NCBI GenBank assembly: GCA_965242485.1
Contig: CBDESM010000003.1
Span: forward strand, 1,116,001 to 1,180,000
Source: CBDESM01 sp965242485
GTDB taxonomy: Bacteria; Chloroflexota; Dehalococcoidia; Bin125
Length of the DNA: 64,000 bases
Direction: 5' to 3'
Part shown: positions 1-7,978 of the stretch, in pieces
How positions within the stretch are numbered: position 1 is the stretch's first letter
Layout of the letters: each line of letters starts with the position of its first letter
Notes under the pieces: generated by a model
The model's input: only the letters and a program-made list of their open reading frames with translations
The model's database searches: none
What the model was told of the DNA's origin: nothing
Translations under genes and position numbers: made by a program

Positions 1-446
1 AGTTCTTTGCGGAATCGCGAATCAGCGACGACGACCAGTCCGCGCTGCGTGTCACCGGCGCGGTGGAGCCTGCTCAACATGAGGTCAAATCGCGCGACGA
101 TCTGCTCGAGGCAATGAGTGTATGGATGCTCGTCCAAGAAACCGTCTTCCACGACCACCGCGAAGAGGCGGAGGCGCATCGTCGCGATTCGGTCGTAGAC
201 CGCGTGTATGGCGTCGATTCGCGCATGCTTGGTCATCGCCAGCAGCGCTGGCTGTACGTCGGATTTGTCGAACGCGCCGAACTCTGAAGCGTGGAAGACC
301 ACGGGCTCGTTCGCATCGGGGAAGAGGACGGACGCCAAGTCGTCGAGCTCTTCGGCAAGGAAGAAGGTGTTGCGTTCGAAGGTGGAGAACCCGGCAAGCA
401 CGAACGGGCTGCCTTCGCCCGATTCGTCTAAATAGCACAAGTGCAC
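1..446 (-). CDS. DUF3800-family protein (3' end cut by window edge)
   Basis: Reading leftward from a GTG at 446 gives about 148 open codons that run off the window edge. The product begins MHLCYLDESGEGSPF, contains FHASEF near residue 50 and ends in view with VVVADSR. The LDESG start, the HASE motif and the later acidic VxDS motif are the conserved acidic patches of DUF3800, a family predicted to have an RNase H-like fold and often found near defence or mobile genes; its function is unknown. The start is set by a strong Shine-Dalgarno (GGAGG, 7 nt upstream). The C-terminus is not visible, so intactness cannot be judged. The family call is from motif recognition only. Confidence 0.75.
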   Translation of the reverse strand, partial: MHLCYLDESGEGSPFVLAGFSTFERNTFFLAEELDDLASVLFPDANEPVVFHASEFGAFDKSDVQPALLAMTKHARIDAIHAVYDRIATMRLRLFAVVVEDGFLDEHPYTHCLEQIVARFDLMLSRLHRAGDTQRGLVVVADSRFRKE

Positions 447-502
447 GGAATTCCTCCACAGGTGAAAAATCCCCGCGCGTATCCATCGCGCCATACGAAG
501 AA

Positions 503-524
503 GGCCCGCCTGTGAAGGCGGGCC
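503..524. terminator. GC hairpin upstream of the DUF3800 gene
   Basis: GGCCCGCC-TGTGAA-GGCGGGCC forms a perfect 8-bp stem with a 6-nt loop, 57 nt upstream of the DUF3800 start codon. No T-run follows on either strand, so it could be a terminator, a leader attenuator, or both. Confidence 0.45.
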
Positions 525-763
525 CTCGCGACGCATCCGGGTTCAGGTTGCGCCAAGGGAGTCCGGCTGGCGGCCGAAACCGCCAACGGGCCGAATCTGG
601 AGACCCTGCCGGCCGATGTCAATGTAGGGCGAGCTTTGCTCGGCTGTCAAAACGGTTCGGCTGGTCACCCGCTGCGACGGCGATCGGCGCGTTGGCCGGA
701 CGGCAACCCGCGAGGTCGGAGATTGCGGATCGAGGTTGCCGGCGCTGGATCGCCGGGGTGCTG
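525..763. other. Intergenic stretch, nothing recognised
   Basis: Between the hairpin and the duplicated phoB promoter I see no convincing gene, RNA or repeat on either strand; open frames here lack ribosome sites and protein-like composition. Confidence 0.4.
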
Positions 764-936
764 GCGGGTTGTTAACCGCGTTGCGGCGCGCGTAGGCTGG
801 CGATGCGCGGCGCGGCCGGGACGGCATGCCGCGCACGAAGGCGGAGGTTGGCGCTGTGGCGACGGTGCTGATCGTGGAGGATGAGGAGCATCTGGCGGAG
901 ACGCTGCGGTTCAATATGGCGGCGGAGGGGTACTCG
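764..936 (+). repeat. Duplicate of the phoB promoter and first 27 codons
   Basis: This 173-bp stretch is a near copy of 1703-1876: same GTTGTTAACCGCGTTG core, same TAGGCT -10-like box, same GGAGG ribosome site and the same first codons of phoB. There are a one-base indel and scattered substitutions. Identity stops abruptly at TACTCG (936), immediately before a terminator-like hairpin. Confidence 0.8.
856..936 (+). pseudogene. Truncated response-regulator start (phoB remnant)
   Basis: From the GTG at 856, preceded by GGAGG, 27 codons match the N-terminus of PhoB (MATVLIVEDEEHLAETLRF...). Homology ends at codon 27, and the open frame then continues to 1194 with unrelated residues. The phosphoacceptor Asp and the DNA-binding domain are absent, so no receiver function is possible. 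It is most simply a duplication remnant. Because promoter and ribosome site are retained, it may still give a short transcript that stops at the hairpin at 941. Confidence 0.7.
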
Positions 937-940
937 CCAA

Positions 941-966
941 GCTGGCGGATCGCCAGCCTTCTTTCT
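941..966 (+). terminator. Terminator-like hairpin after the phoB remnant
   Basis: GCTGGCG-GAT-CGCCAGC (7-bp perfect stem, 3-nt loop) is followed by CTTCTTTCT. It is a plausible intrinsic terminator for transcripts starting at the duplicated promoter. Confidence 0.55.
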
Positions 967-1193
967 ACGGACGGACCCCTGCCGGCAGTGTGGAGCAATG
1001 GATATGCCGGGGTGACGGCCTGCTCTTCCGGCGCCTTCAGCTGTCCGATCGGACCGCATCGATTCAGGCCGCCAAGAGCGTTGTCGTTGTGCGAGCCGTT
1101 CGGGATTGGCGAGGGGCAGCACTATGAGTTCGAGTGTCGCGCGGGCGAGCCGCCGCTTCCGTGCGTGAACTCCATCGACAGGATCATCGGATG

Positions 1194-1631
1194 ATGAGCG
1201 GGTCTTGGGTGCCGGAGGTCGGCGAGCGCGAGGCGGGCCGGCGCGAGCCTCCGAGCGGCGCGGGGCGGAGGCAGGGGCGGGTCAGGCGCGGGTTGGGGGC
1301 GCTGTTGCTGGCCGTCGCGGCGCTGGGGGTGGCGAGTTGGGCGGCGTATCTGCCGTTTTTGTGGTGCGCGGTGCTTGCAGTGGCGTATGCGACGCTGCTG
1401 GCGGGGCTGCGCTGCTATCCGGCAGGCGAGCGGGAGCGGCTGGCGCGGATGTGCATCTTGGTGATCGGGGGGCCGGCGACCCTGGTGCTGGCCGCGTTGC
1501 TGCGGGGGCCGTGGCGTTCGGAGGAAGGCGTGCCGTTGCCGCGGCTGCCGGGCACGGGGGCGCTGGCCATCGCCTATCCGGCGGTGCAGCTGCTGATCTC
1601 GATTGCCTTGATGTTCGCGGTGGGAGGCTAG
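1194..1631 (+). CDS. Small four-helix membrane protein, unknown function
   Basis: About 145 residues. After a basic N-terminal 30 residues there are four hydrophobic segments: GALLLAVAALGVASWAAYL, the adjacent PFLWCAVLAVAYATLLAGL, ILVIGGPATLVLAALL, and a last helix ending LISIALMFAVGG. I do not recognise the family. The gene lies between the two phoB promoter copies and has no clear ribosome site; ATG 1191 or 1194 are both possible starts. Being inside a duplicated interval, it may have moved with the phoB fragment. Composition and high GC at third positions favour a real gene. Confidence 0.55.
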   Translation: MSGSWVPEVGEREAGRREPPSGAGRRQGRVRRGLGALLLAVAALGVASWAAYLPFLWCAVLAVAYATLLAGLRCYPAGERERLARMCILVIGGPATLVLAALLRGPWRSEEGVPLPRLPGTGALAIAYPAVQLLISIALMFAVGG

Positions 1632-1702
1632 CCGGGGCGCAGCCGTCCCCGCGCTTCGCGCACCGGTCTTCCCGTCCGCTGCGCCTCACCTCGGCGCCAC
1701 TA

Positions 1703-1795
1703 GCGGGTTGTTAACCGCGTTGCGGCGCGGCGTAGGCTAGCGTCGCGCGGAGCGGCCGGGACGGCGTGCCGCGCGCGCAGGTGGAGGTTGGCGCT
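1703..1795 (+). promoter_or_regulatory. phoB promoter region
   Basis: A TTAAC half site at 1711 is followed by a TAGGCT -10-like hexamer at 1733-1738. A GGAGG ribosome site lies at 1783-1787, 8 nt before GTG 1796. TTAAC elements also precede pstS and pstC, consistent with autoregulation by PhoB; this is inferred from sequence pattern only. Confidence 0.5.
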
Positions 1796-2479
1796 GTGGC
1801 GACGGTGCTGATCGTGGAGGATGAGGAGCATCTGGCGGAGACGCTGCGGTTCAACTTGGCGGCGGAGGGGTACTCGGTGAAGGTGGCGGGGGACGGGGCG
1901 GAGGGGCTGTCGCTGGCGCAGGCGCTGCAGCCGGATCTGGTGCTGCTGGACTTGATGCTGCCGAAGCTGGACGGGACGGAGGTGCTGCGGGGGATCCGGG
2001 AGCACTCGCTGGCGCCGGTGGTGCTGCTGACGGCGCGGACGGGGGAGACGGATCGGGTGAAGGGGCTGGACCTGGGCGCGGACGATTACGTGACGAAGCC
2101 GTTCAGCATCGCGGAGCTGAAGGCGCGGATCCGGGCGCATCTGCGGCGGAGGCAGCTGCCGACGGAGACGATCGGGGAGCGGCGGATTTCGTTCGGGGAG
2201 TTCGAGCTGGACCTGGACCGGCACGTGCTGAGCCGCGCCGGCGGGCAGATCGCGATGCGCCCGAAGGAGTACGAATTGCTGGCCTATTTGGCGCAGCGGG
2301 CGGGCAAGACGTTCACGCGGGATCGGCTGCTGAACGACGTGTGGGACATCTCGTACGGCGGGGGGACGCGGACGGTGGACGTGCACGTGCGCTGGCTGCG
2401 GAGCAAGATCGAGGCCGACGGGGCCGCGCCGCGGCACTTGATCACGGTGCGCGGGGCGGGCTACCGGTTCGAGCTCTGA
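1796..2479 (+). CDS. phoB: Phosphate regulon response regulator PhoB
   Basis: OmpR/PhoB-type response regulator, 227 residues. The receiver domain (1-115) has the acidic pair E8/D9, phosphoacceptor D52 in LLDLMLP, T79 and K101 in TKPF. The winged-helix domain (about 130-227) carries RPKEYELL and the terminal RGAGYRFEL typical of the family. GTG 1796 is chosen because GGAGG lies 8 nt upstream; an in-frame GTG at 1766 would add ten non-homologous residues. It is followed 10 nt later by its kinase and then by the pst genes, which fixes the role as control of phosphate uptake. PhoP-type naming is equally possible. Confidence 0.93.
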   Translation: MATVLIVEDEEHLAETLRFNLAAEGYSVKVAGDGAEGLSLAQALQPDLVLLDLMLPKLDGTEVLRGIREHSLAPVVLLTARTGETDRVKGLDLGADDYVTKPFSIAELKARIRAHLRRRQLPTETIGERRISFGEFELDLDRHVLSRAGGQIAMRPKEYELLAYLAQRAGKTFTRDRLLNDVWDISYGGGTRTVDVHVRWLRSKIEADGAAPRHLITVRGAGYRFEL

Positions 2480-2489
2480 GGGGGTCGGG

Positions 2490-3842
2490 GTGCTGGCCGG
2501 CGCGGCGGTGGCGATTCTGACGGTGGCGGTTGCGGGCGGGCTGGCGGCGCTGCTGCTGCTTGATGTCGATAGCTGGACGCGCTTGGGCGCCGGGGCGGCA
2601 TACGGGGCGGTGCTGACGCTGGTCGGAGCGTGGATGCAGGCCCGGCGGCGACGGCGGGAGCGCGGGTTGATCGCCGGGATTGCGGCGGCGGGAGGGCTGG
2701 AGCCGCCGGCAGACGGGTCTCCGGAAGAGGAAGCGCGGACGGTTGCGGACGGAGTGGCGGCGCTGTCGGATCAGCGGGCGCGGGCGCTGGCGGAGCGGGA
2801 GCAATTCGAGCGGGCGCTGGCGGCGACGGGCGACATCGTGCTGGCTATTGGGGTGGATTCGCGGATCGCGTACGCGAATCCGGCGGCGCGGGCGGTGCTG
2901 GGCGAGGGCGCGCGCGAGGGGGCGGCGCTGATCGACGCGGTGTCGGACCCGGAGCTGCTGACGGCGGTGGAGCGGGCGCTGGCGGAGCCGGCGGCGGCGT
3001 CGCTGAACGTGATGCAGGATTCGCGGCACTACCAGGCGGTGATCGCGCCGCTGGGCGGCACCGGCAGCTGGCAGCTGGTCGCGGCGCTGCGGGACTTGAG
3101 CGATCGGCACGAGGCGGAGGCGGCGCGGCGCGATTTCTTCGTGAACGCGTCGCACGAACTGCGGACGCCGCTGGCGACGATCGCGGCGGCGGCGGAGACG
3201 CTGGAGATCGCGGAGCGGCCGGAAGACGTGGCGAAGTTCGGGGCGATCATCCAGGCGGAGACAGAGCGGATGGGGCAGCTGGTGGAGGAGATGCTGGCGC
3301 TGGCGCGGCTGGAGTCGGGGCTGACGGAGCCGGAGATCGCGGAGGTGGAGGCGTGCGAGCCGGTCGAGCGGGCGGTAGCGGCGATCCGGACCCAGGCCGA
3401 GCGGGCGGGCGTGTCGCTGTCGGCGGAGTACGGCGGGGGGTGGGTGTCGGCGGACCGGGACTTGGCGACGCGGGCGGTGCTGAATTTGCTGCACAACGCG
3501 GTCAAGTTCACGCCGGCGGGCGGGTCGGTCGAGGTGTTCACGGAAGAGGACGAGCAGCCGGGCAGCGGCGCGCCGATGCTGTGGTTCCGGGTGCGGGATA
3601 CGGGGATCGGGGTGGAGCCGGCGGATCGGACGCGGATTTTCCAGCGCTTCTACCGCGCGGATGCGGCGCGGCGGCGGGAGGACGGGGGCCCGCTGCCGGC
3701 GGCGGGGACGGGACTGGGGCTGGCGGTGGTGCGGCACATCGCCGAGGTGCACGGGGGCTCGGTGTCGCTGGAGAGCGAGGTAGGGGCGGGTTCAACGTTC
3801 GGGTTCTCGGTGCCGCGCGCGGCTGCGCGGCCGGAAGGCTGA
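2490..3842 (+). CDS. phoR: Phosphate sensor histidine kinase PhoR
   Basis: Membrane histidine kinase, 450 residues. Two adjacent transmembrane helices (1-50) have almost no external loop. A PAS-like region lies around 105-205, and the phosphoacceptor H222 is in FFVNASHELRTPLATI. The ATP-binding part shows N (LLHNAVKF), G1 (DTGIGVE) and G2 (GTGLGL) boxes. The lack of a periplasmic sensor domain fits PhoR, which in known systems reads phosphate status through the Pst transporter and PhoU, all encoded just downstream. The GTG start is preceded by GAGGGGGT. The gene is transcribed with phoB. Confidence 0.92.
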   Translation: MLAGAAVAILTVAVAGGLAALLLLDVDSWTRLGAGAAYGAVLTLVGAWMQARRRRRERGLIAGIAAAGGLEPPADGSPEEEARTVADGVAALSDQRARALAEREQFERALAATGDIVLAIGVDSRIAYANPAARAVLGEGAREGAALIDAVSDPELLTAVERALAEPAAASLNVMQDSRHYQAVIAPLGGTGSWQLVAALRDLSDRHEAEAARRDFFVNASHELRTPLATIAAAAETLEIAERPEDVAKFGAIIQAETERMGQLVEEMLALARLESGLTEPEIAEVEACEPVERAVAAIRTQAERAGVSLSAEYGGGWVSADRDLATRAVLNLLHNAVKFTPAGGSVEVFTEEDEQPGSGAPMLWFRVRDTGIGVEPADRTRIFQRFYRADAARRREDGGPLPAAGTGLGLAVVRHIAEVHGGSVSLESEVGAGSTFGFSVPRAAARPEG

Positions 3843-3904
3843 AGGCGGCGGGCGCCGGCGGGCACGGGCATGGCGCCCGGGCTCGCGATTGTGGATCACC
3901 GCGG

Positions 3905-3975
3905 GTGCTAACCGACCTTTAACTGGTCGTTCCCCGCCCGTTAACCGCTGGTCTTCCGGGGCGTCCATAGGCTGC
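3905..3975 (+). promoter_or_regulatory. Pho-box-like operator and pstS promoter
   Basis: TAAC tetramers begin at 3909, 3920 and 3942, exactly 11 and 22 nt apart, the helical-turn spacing of known PhoB/PhoP boxes. The slot at 3931 has lost the motif. A TAGGCT -10-like box follows at 3968-3973, 38 nt before the pstS start. Binding by PhoB is inferred. Confidence 0.55.
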
Positions 3976-4011
3976 CCGCGGCAATCGGAAAGAGCGAGAG
4001 GGAGACCGGAC

Positions 4012-5127
4012 ATGAAGGCACTGAAGCGACCGTTCGTCTGGCTGCTGCCGCTGCTGCTGATCGGCGGCATCGTGCTGGCAGCCTGCGGCGGCGACGACCA
4101 GCAGGAAGCGCAGGAGACGCCTGCGACGACGAGCTCGGGCACGGACTCGACCAGCGCGAGCAGCTCCGGCAGTTCCGCGGCCTCTTCGGCGCGCTCGGGC
4201 GACGAGGGGCTGGAGGGCGACGTCCAGATCGACGGCTCGAGCACGGTCTTCCCGATCACGGAAGCGGTGGCGGAGGCGTTCAAATTCGAGAACGACGGGG
4301 TCAACGTGACCGTGGGCGTGTCGGGCACGGGCGGCGGCTTCAAGCGGTTCTGCGGGGGCGAGACGGACATCTCCGGGGCGAGCCGGCCGGTGCGGGCGAA
4401 GGAGATCGCCCTCTGCACGGAGGCGGGGATCGAGTTCGTGGAGATTCCGGTGGCGTTCGACGGGTTGACGGTGGTGATCAACCCGGAGAACGACTGGGTG
4501 GACCAGCTGACGGTGGCGGAGCTGAACAAAATCTTCCGGACGGAGGACTACGCGGTGACGTGGGCGGACGTCCGAGACGAGTTCCCGGATGTGGAGATCA
4601 AGATCTACGCGCCCGGGCAGGACTCGGGGACGTTCGACTACTTCACGGAGACGGTGAACGACGAGAGCGGCGAGCACCGGTCGGACGACACGACCTTCTC
4701 GGAGGACGACAACGTGCTGGTGACCGGCGTCGCGAGCGAGCGCGGGGGGATCGGCTACTTCGGGTTCAGCTACTACGCGAACAACCGGGACCGGCTGAAG
4801 CCGGTGCTGGTGATAAACGACGCGGGCGTGGCGGTGCTGCCCACGAGCGAGACGATCAACGACGGGACGTACAACCCGCTGTCGCGGCCGCTGTTCATCT
4901 ACGTGAGCGCGGAGTCGCTGGGGCGGCCGGAGGTGGCGGCGTTCGTCGACTTCTATTTGAACGACGGTCGCGGGCTGGTGGACTCGCCGGAGGTGGGCTA
5001 CGTGCAGCTGCCGGCCTCGCTGTACGAGGCGGGGCTGTCGCGGGTGGCCGGCCGGGTGACCGGATCGGCGATCGGCGCGGCCGGCGAGGGAGAGACGCTG
5101 GCGGTGATCTACGGCGCGGCCGAGTAG
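4012..5127 (+). CDS. pstS: Phosphate-binding lipoprotein PstS
   Basis: Solute-binding protein of the Pst phosphate ABC importer, 371 residues. A lipoprotein signal peptide ends in the lipobox LAAC, with C25 as the lipidated residue. A Ser/Thr-rich linker (about 35-65) follows, then the PstS fold with DGSSTVFP and GVSGTGGGFKRF, both phosphate-contact loops in the family. Anchoring by lipid suggests retention on the outer face of the cytoplasmic membrane. ATG 4012 is chosen because it begins the signal peptide and follows GAGAGGGAG; upstream in-frame starts give no signal. It has its own promoter and a hairpin after it, so it can be made in excess of the permease. Confidence 0.95.
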   Translation: MKALKRPFVWLLPLLLIGGIVLAACGGDDQQEAQETPATTSSGTDSTSASSSGSSAASSARSGDEGLEGDVQIDGSSTVFPITEAVAEAFKFENDGVNVTVGVSGTGGGFKRFCGGETDISGASRPVRAKEIALCTEAGIEFVEIPVAFDGLTVVINPENDWVDQLTVAELNKIFRTEDYAVTWADVRDEFPDVEIKIYAPGQDSGTFDYFTETVNDESGEHRSDDTTFSEDDNVLVTGVASERGGIGYFGFSYYANNRDRLKPVLVINDAGVAVLPTSETINDGTYNPLSRPLFIYVSAESLGRPEVAAFVDFYLNDGRGLVDSPEVGYVQLPASLYEAGLSRVAGRVTGSAIGAAGEGETLAVIYGAAE

Positions 5128-5145
5128 TCGGTCCGCGCGCATCCC

Positions 5146-5189
5146 GGGAGGCGGCGTTCCGGCATCCCCCAGCCGGGGCGCCGCCTCCC
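5146..5189 (+). terminator. Strong hairpin between pstS and pstC
   Basis: GGGAGGCGGCG (5146-5156) pairs perfectly with CGCCGCCTCCC (5179-5189), with a smaller CCGG/CCGG pairing in the loop. No T-run follows. It probably limits readthrough or protects the pstS mRNA 3' end, as commonly seen after binding-protein genes. Confidence 0.5.
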
Positions 5190-5198
5190 CATTCGCGC

Positions 5199-5238
5199 TT
5201 ACCAGTCGTTAACGACTGCGGTTCGGGGCGGGCATAAG
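5199..5238 (+). promoter_or_regulatory. pstC promoter with 16-bp palindrome
   Basis: CAGTCGTTAACGACTG (5203-5218) is a perfect palindrome centred on TTAA. It contains the TTAAC element also seen before phoB and pstS, and TTACC lies 10 nt upstream. A -10-like CATAAG starts at 5233. It is likely a regulated second promoter for pstCAB-phoU. Confidence 0.5.
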
Positions 5239-5326
5239 TTGCGGGCGCGGCCCGCGGCGCGGATCAACGGCAACATGACGGCAAGGGGCGGCGGCGGGAT
5301 GAGGGCATGAGCGGGACGAGCGGCGG

Positions 5327-6316
5327 ATGAGCGCGCAGGCGCCCGGCGGGGAGCGCGACACGGTGCGGGGGCTGCTGGCGGAGCTGTGGCGGGACAAGCT
5401 GCAGCCGAGCCGCCCGAGCAGTGGGCGCGAGACGCCGGCCGGCAAGGCGATCCACTTGGCGCTGTTCCTGACCGCCTCGGCCTCGGCGCTGGTGACGCTG
5501 GGGATCGTGCTGGTGCTGATCTTCGAGACGGTTGAATTCTTCCGCGAGGTGCCGTTCTTCGACTTCGTCGGGGAGACGGAGTGGTCGGCGCTGTTCGCGG
5601 AGAAGAAGTTCGGGGTCTGGGCGCTGGTCTGGGGGACGCTGCTGGTGGCGGCGATCGCGCTGGCAGTGGCGGTGCCGCTGGGGCTGATGGCGGCGATCTT
5701 CCTGAGCGAGTACGCGCCGCCGCGGGTGCGGGCGGCGGTGAAGCCGATGCTGGAGATCCTGGCCGGGGTGCCGACGGTGGTGTTCGGCTACTTCGCGCTG
5801 CTGGCGGTGAGCCCGGTGGTGCAGGACGCGGCCGGCTGGGTCGGCTTGGAGGTGGGGATCTTCAACGCGCTGAGCGCGGGGATCGTGGTGGGGATCATGA
5901 TCGTGCCGATGATCTCGTCGCTGAGCGAGGACGCGATGAACGCGGTGCCGCGTTCGCTGCGGGAAGGGTCGTACGCGCTGGGGGCGACGCGGATGGAGAC
6001 GGCGCTGCGGGTGGTGCTGCCGGCGGCGTTTTCGGGGGTGGTGGCCTCGATTGTGCTGGCGATGTCGCGGGCGGTGGGGGAGACGATGATCGTGACGGTG
6101 GCGGCGGGCGGCAATCCGCAGTTCCTGGTGGACCCGCTGCAGGCGGTGCAGACGATGACGGCGATGATCGTGCAGCTGAGCCTGGGCGACACGCCGACGA
6201 CGAGCATCGAGTTCAAGGTGCTGTTCGCGGTGGGGATGACGCTGTTCGTGATGACGCTGGCGATGAACATCGTGGCGGCGTGGGTCGCGAACCGGTTCCG
6301 GCAGGCGTACGAATGA
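5327..6316 (+). CDS. pstC: Phosphate ABC transporter permease PstC
   Basis: Integral membrane half of the phosphate channel, 329 residues. A cytoplasmic N-terminus of about 45 residues is followed by six predicted helices. The permease EAA loop is seen in SLREGSYALGATRMET before the fifth helix, and FLSEYAP and GVPTVVFGYFAL are typical of PstC. It pairs with PstA, whose ATG overlaps the PstC stop (ATGA), indicating coupled translation. The operon promoter lies about 100 nt upstream. Confidence 0.94.
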   Translation: MSAQAPGGERDTVRGLLAELWRDKLQPSRPSSGRETPAGKAIHLALFLTASASALVTLGIVLVLIFETVEFFREVPFFDFVGETEWSALFAEKKFGVWALVWGTLLVAAIALAVAVPLGLMAAIFLSEYAPPRVRAAVKPMLEILAGVPTVVFGYFALLAVSPVVQDAAGWVGLEVGIFNALSAGIVVGIMIVPMISSLSEDAMNAVPRSLREGSYALGATRMETALRVVLPAAFSGVVASIVLAMSRAVGETMIVTVAAGGNPQFLVDPLQAVQTMTAMIVQLSLGDTPTTSIEFKVLFAVGMTLFVMTLAMNIVAAWVANRFRQAYE

Positions 6317-7641
6317 CGGCGGCCGCGGCGGGAGCGGGGCCGGCGGCCTACAGCGTGCGGCTGGGGGCGCGGCGGCTGCTGTCGTCGGCCTTCCTGATCT
6401 GCTGCGTGATCGCGATCCTGATCGGGCTGGCGCTGCTGGCCGCGCTGGTCTTCGACGTGGTGCGGGACGGCGGCGCGGTGGCGTTCACGACGGGCGGGAC
6501 GGACGGGCTGCCCTCGGGAATGGGCTGGATGGCCTGGGCGGTGCCGGCGGCGATGGCGCTGCCGTTCCTGCTGCCGCGGGCGGCGTCGGCGCGGACGGGC
6601 CTGCGGGGCCGCGGCTGGCGGCTGCTGGCGGCGGGATCGGCGGTTCCGATCGCGGTCTTCCTGCACCTGCTGTACTCGCTGTACGAGAGCGCGCCGCCGG
6701 GGGCGGACCCTTCCTACTACATCGAGCTGGACGGGCCGCGGCACGTGTTCGCGCTGCTGGGCGGGGCGTCGGGCTGGCAGTTCGCGCGGATCGTGTTCTT
6801 CGGCTTCCTGATTCCTGGCGGGCTGGTGCTGTGGGCGTGGCGCGGGGCGGAGCGGCTGCGGTCGCCCTCGCTGATCTTCCCGCTGCTGGGGATCGGGGCC
6901 TGGTGCGCGTACCTGTTCCTGGATTCGGGCTTCCTGCACAACTTCCAGTCGTCGAGCCCGGATCGCGCGGGGATCTTCACGGCGGTGACGGGGACGCTGT
7001 ACATGATGGCGATCACGGCGGCGGTGGCGTTCCCGCTGGGGGTGGGGGCGGCGGTGTACTTGGAGGAGTACGCGAGGCGGAGCTGGTTTTCGCGGATGAT
7101 CCAGGTGAACATCTCGAATCTGGCCGGGGTGCCGTCGATCATCTACGGGCTGCTGGGGCTGCAATTGTTCGTGCGGGCGCTGGAGTTCGAGCGTTCGGTG
7201 CTGGCGGGGGCGTTCACGATGGCGCTGCTGGTGATGCCGATCATCGTGGTGGCGGCGCAGGAGTCGCTGCGGGCGGTGCCGCCGTCGATGCGGGAGGCGG
7301 CCTACGCGGTGGGGGCGACGCGCTGGCAGGTGGTGCGGCACCACGTGCTGCCGTACGCGTTCGGGGGGATGCTGACGGGGAACATCCTGGCGATGTCGCG
7401 GGCGATCGGGGAGACGGCGCCGCTGATCGCGATCGGGGCGCTGACCTTCATCACCTTCCTGGCGGACGACCCGCGGGACGATTTCACGGTGCTGCCGATC
7501 ATGATCTTCAACTACGTGTCGCGGCCGCAGCCCGGCTTCCACGCGGTGGCGGCGGGGGCGATCATCGTGCTGCTGCTGGTGCTGCTGCTGATGAATTCGG
7601 CGGCGATCATCATGCGCCACCGCACGCGGACGGAGTGGTAG
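6313..7641 (+). CDS. pstA: Phosphate ABC transporter permease PstA (long form)
   Basis: Second permease subunit, 442 residues against about 290 in the classical protein. After the first helix an extra segment of about 150 residues with three or four hydrophobic stretches precedes the standard permease core. That core begins near FTAVTGTLYMMAITA and includes GVPSIIYGLLG and the EAA loop SMREAAYAVGATRWQ. Such long PstA forms are known. ATG 6313 overlaps the pstC stop. Expected location is the cytoplasmic membrane, assembled with PstC and two PstB. Confidence 0.93.
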   Translation: MTAAAAGAGPAAYSVRLGARRLLSSAFLICCVIAILIGLALLAALVFDVVRDGGAVAFTTGGTDGLPSGMGWMAWAVPAAMALPFLLPRAASARTGLRGRGWRLLAAGSAVPIAVFLHLLYSLYESAPPGADPSYYIELDGPRHVFALLGGASGWQFARIVFFGFLIPGGLVLWAWRGAERLRSPSLIFPLLGIGAWCAYLFLDSGFLHNFQSSSPDRAGIFTAVTGTLYMMAITAAVAFPLGVGAAVYLEEYARRSWFSRMIQVNISNLAGVPSIIYGLLGLQLFVRALEFERSVLAGAFTMALLVMPIIVVAAQESLRAVPPSMREAAYAVGATRWQVVRHHVLPYAFGGMLTGNILAMSRAIGETAPLIAIGALTFITFLADDPRDDFTVLPIMIFNYVSRPQPGFHAVAAGAIIVLLLVLLLMNSAAIIMRHRTRTEW

Positions 7642-7645
7642 CGGG

Positions 7646-7939
7646 ATGGCGCGGGCGCGCGGCTGGAATCTGCGGCGGGCGCTGCTGGGGGCGCAGCTGG
7701 CGCTGGCGGCGGCGGGGATCGCGGTCGGCATCTACGTCGCCTCGGTCGGGGATACCCTGATCGATCTGAGCGCGGTGTTCGCCGACGGCGACATCGCGGC
7801 GGAGGAGTACACGCCGGCGCTGTGCGCGAAGATCGGGGACAGCCTGCGGCTGAATCCGAACGCCTACGCGGGGCCGCCGAGCCCGGTTTCGGCGCGCTAC
7901 TACTTCGAGGAGCCGTACGCCGAGCATTGCCGGCAATGA
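7646..7939 (+). CDS. Small membrane-anchored or secreted protein inside the pst operon
   Basis: 97 residues. A basic N-terminus and one hydrophobic helix (about 12-34, ALLGAQLALAAAGIAVGIYVA) are followed by a 60-residue exported tail with two cysteines (ALCAKIGDSL and AEHC near the C-terminus). I do not recognise it. It starts 5 nt after pstA and ends 40 nt before pstB, so it is co-transcribed with the transporter. A role in phosphate uptake or in sensing by PhoR is suggested by position only. Confidence 0.7.
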   Translation: MARARGWNLRRALLGAQLALAAAGIAVGIYVASVGDTLIDLSAVFADGDIAAEEYTPALCAKIGDSLRLNPNAYAGPPSPVSARYYFEEPYAEHCRQ

Positions 7940-7978
7940 ACCCGGCCGCGGGCCGGGCGGGCTGAAACGAGATCACCG

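Noticed and set aside
85..486. 133-codon minus-strand frame in the DUF3800 region
   Set aside because: A different frame at the same place reads as a coherent DUF3800 protein with a strong ribosome site; this one is Arg-rich noise.
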